Source of the DNA: Arachnopeziza araneosa
Lineage: Eukaryota > Ascomycota > Leotiomycetes > Helotiales > Arachnopezizaceae
Assembly (NCBI GenBank): GCA_003988855.1
Contig: QYAI01000022.1
Coordinates: 62,001-126,000, forward strand
Direction of reading: 5' to 3'
DNA length: 64,000 bases
Position 1 is the first letter of the stretch. Each line of letters opens with the position of its first letter. The notes under the pieces were generated by a model. That model worked only from the letters and a program-made list of their open reading frames with translations, had not been told where the DNA came from and searched no databases. Positions 61,929-64,000 of this stretch are shown piece after piece. Position numbers and translations under genes: made by a program.

Positions 61929-64000
61929 TTAGTGGACGCCTGATTCTCGAAGAGGTTCCTGAGACTTCTTTGTTTTATTATTGATCGGTTTCGAAGAGGC
62001 TTCTAGTTCAGGAGGTTGATAAAACGAAAACCGGAGCCTATGTCTCATATCGCTAGTAGCTACTATAAAACCCTCAATAAAGCAGGAGTGATGTCGAAGT
62101 TGCTTCTGCATATCGGAAGCATTTCGCCTAAGAGGCCTCAAAAGTACCGACGTAGTCAAGAGCTCTGAAAGACATTTAGAAGATTAAAAACAGTCGCTAA
62201 GGATATACGCACCGATTTTTAGCCAAATGTTCTCTGTGTAGGTCCCCACGGCATAGCTCGCAAAAGTACTCTTCAGACACATCCGCTGGGCTTATTAAAC
62301 CAACACAGCCGCCGTGTCGCCAGACCTTACAAGCGTCACATTGTAGGAAAAAACTACCTAAGTCTTCTTCAAAGCTTGCTGACTTTGAGGCCTGAGTTAA
62401 ACGCAGAAAGTTGTCAGTTCTAATAGGCGGTGACGTAGCGAATGAAACAAGATTTTCATAAGGCCGCCTCTATATTCGATCGAGTTTTTCATCTCGTTGA
62501 GCAGCGATTTGCTTCTTGTACTGTTCTGCTAGCGTTTTATCTGTAAGTTGTCTGATAAATTGTACTTCATGTTTAGTTTTCTGCTCGCCTAAGAGATCTG
62601 GCAGGCCTGGATATTAGTTCTTGCGGCCACAAATACACCGCACAACTTCGTCAACTTCGGATACTTTGTCTATTGGGTTAATAGAAGCTGCGATCGCAGA
62701 TGCACTATGAACACTCTGACTAGAATGCGTCGATTCTTGATCAGATTCAGATTCGGAAGCATTCTCCCGGGGCAATGCTGTCAATGATATGCCTTCCATA
62801 TGTTTGCAAACATGTGTTACAAAGTCCCTTCTCGACTTTCCGGGAATGCACAAGCATAGCGGACATTCCAGGGTCTTGGTATCTGGAATCTCTCGAAGCT
62901 CAGCTATATCGGCAGCGATCTGGTACTGCGAACCATCAAAGCGAATTTGGTGATCAGATTCGAGGTGCTTCAGCCATTCCTCAGATTCGGCGAACGTTTG
63001 AAGGCAATCCGAACATTTCCAGGTGCTGACCATTCTGTGATGACTAAACTCATGTGATTCCCACAGTTTGCGAGTAGGAAAGGTAAGCATCTCATCTTTG
63101 CAACCGGCAAAGGTACAAATATAAGGCTTGAGTTCCGCAAATACATGGCGTCTATGAAGAGATGTTAGCTTCAAAATAATTTACTATTAGCATAACAAGC
63201 GTATTGCCACATACTTCCAGTCAACCCGGTTCTTTATCTTGTTAAACCTATATCCACAAATATCGCAGGTGAATGAAGTCCTTTCAATTGCTTCTTTTGG
63301 CATCGGAGGGACGCGTAAACCTCCTCCACCCTCTTCAGCGAGACTCGAAACAAATGATGAGTGAGAGGCAGCAGTGGCAGCGTAACTGGATATTGTAGGG
63401 CTCGAGCTTCCTAGTCCGGAGTCATGGAACATTGAAACTGGAACAAACACCGATTTGGGTATTTCTTGGACGACTTCAGGGCCGCGGAACATACAGAGCG
63501 CAGTGTGTCGCTGCCAATTTGCCTCGCCGAGTCGTTCAACAAGTCAAGAATCTGCTTTTTCAAATCGGTCATATACGTTGAGAACATAAGATTGGGCAGG
63601 GCCAGATACTTGAAACTTGACAGTGGTGGAGGCTTGCTCATTTGTGCTGGTCTGGTTGGCAGAATTCAACTCGTCCTCCATCGAAGGGAGAAGATCCATC
63701 AAGCATGCTATGTATCTCTTCATAGAACCAAAAACCTGGCCGCGAACTTTGCTATCTGAAGCAATATTTTTCTCGGAATCTGATTCTGCATCACTTTCGG
63801 ACTCGTCTCCCGTAAATGATCTTGCTTTCTCTAACAATACTTGGAGCTCATCAGATAGCTGACGGATTTTTTCAGCTGCCGGAGGAAGTGCAACCATCTG
63901 ATAATTTGGGACGAGCTCTATTAACAAATTAGCCTTCAAGTTCAGATTCATTCATTTCTCACTTACTCGATATTAGAGTGCTCCCTATGACACTGAGCAG
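61929..64000 (-). pseudogene. C2H2-PHD zinc-finger gene with three in-frame stops, partial at right edge
   Basis: Exons from the right: beyond 63967, 63917-63215, 63151-62209 and 62162-61929; introns 49, 63 and 46 bp; all joins in one frame. Content in order: N-terminal segment (ALPPAAEKIRQLSDELQVLL), TGA at 63546-63544, continuing LVERLGEANWQRHTALCMFR; C2H2-type fingers (FTCDICGYRFNKIKNRVDWK, RHVFAELKPYICTFAGC, WKCSDCLQTFAESEEWLKH); a last Cys-pair ECPLCLC; then VVRCICGRKN, TAA at 62616-62614, YPGLPDLLG; TAG at 62472-62470; and a PHD-finger second half LQCDACKVWRHGGCVGL with EYFCELCRGDLH. Each stop is explained by one C-to-T change (CGA, CAA, CAG). The N-terminal part resembles proteins linked to fungal STAND genes. 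Confidence 0.72.

Overview
The window looks like nuclear DNA of a filamentous ascomycete, most likely a leotiomycete (Botrytis/Sclerotinia-type Helotiales). The evidence is short introns of about 45-60 bp with CTAAC/CTGAC-like branch sites, a Zn2Cys6 regulator, NACHT/ankyrin-type and F-box genes, and C-to-T style nonsense decay of repeated genes. The species assignment is inference; no database search was possible. Gene models were built by reading splice junctions by hand. For every complete multi-exon model the spliced length is a multiple of three.

Layout. 1-2.8 kb: a divergent pair, a 5'-complete Zn2Cys6 regulator running off the left edge (-) and ORC5 (+). 3.9-10 kb: a 1,541-aa chromodomain/CCCH protein (-) divergent from a Rab11-type GTPase (+). 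11.1-12.2 kb: BRX1. 12.2-14.9 kb: gene-poor. 15.0-16.1 kb: glyceraldehyde-3-phosphate dehydrogenase, followed by a rearranged repeat zone (16.6-18.1 kb) with two MITE-like elements, a decayed copy of the GAPDH 3' end and an AT-rich duplicated block. 20.1-22.6 kb: class II histone deacetylase HDA1. 23.3-24.5 kb: F-box protein. 25.0-25.9 kb: COX5. 27.1-29.6 kb (-): glycogen branching enzyme, divergent from 30.2-31.9 kb MCX1-type ClpX. 32.6-35.3 kb: ATP2, with a third MITE copy inside its fifth intron.

36.9-41 kb is accessory and decayed: a BTB gene with one internal stop, a NACHT/ankyrin-type relic with about nine in-frame stops and a small NACHT C-terminus-like fragment. 41.9-44.0 kb: F-box/LRR protein (-), divergent from 44.7-47.3 kb SUZ12 (VEFS box plus C-terminal PHD finger). 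48.2-51.1 kb: a long disordered nuclear-type protein. 52.4-54.7 kb: a GC-rich pair, a sulfotransferase-family protein and a secreted Tyr-rich protein. 54.7-57.9 kb is low-complexity and gene-poor. 57.9-64 kb is accessory again: a Cys-rich pseudogene, an intact short-chain dehydrogenase (-), a truncated pogo/Fot1-like transposase and a C2H2-PHD gene (-) carrying three in-frame stops and running off the right edge.

Housekeeping genes (replication origin binding, ribosome assembly, glycolysis, glycogen, respiration, vesicle transport) are intact. Several encode chromatin factors (HDA1, SUZ12, chromodomain protein). Nonsense decay is confined to four accessory families. The most distinctive signals are this family-specific decay, in which the inferred changes are C-to-T or G-to-A, and the MITE family whose copies carry one, three or five units of an internal 36-bp repeat.
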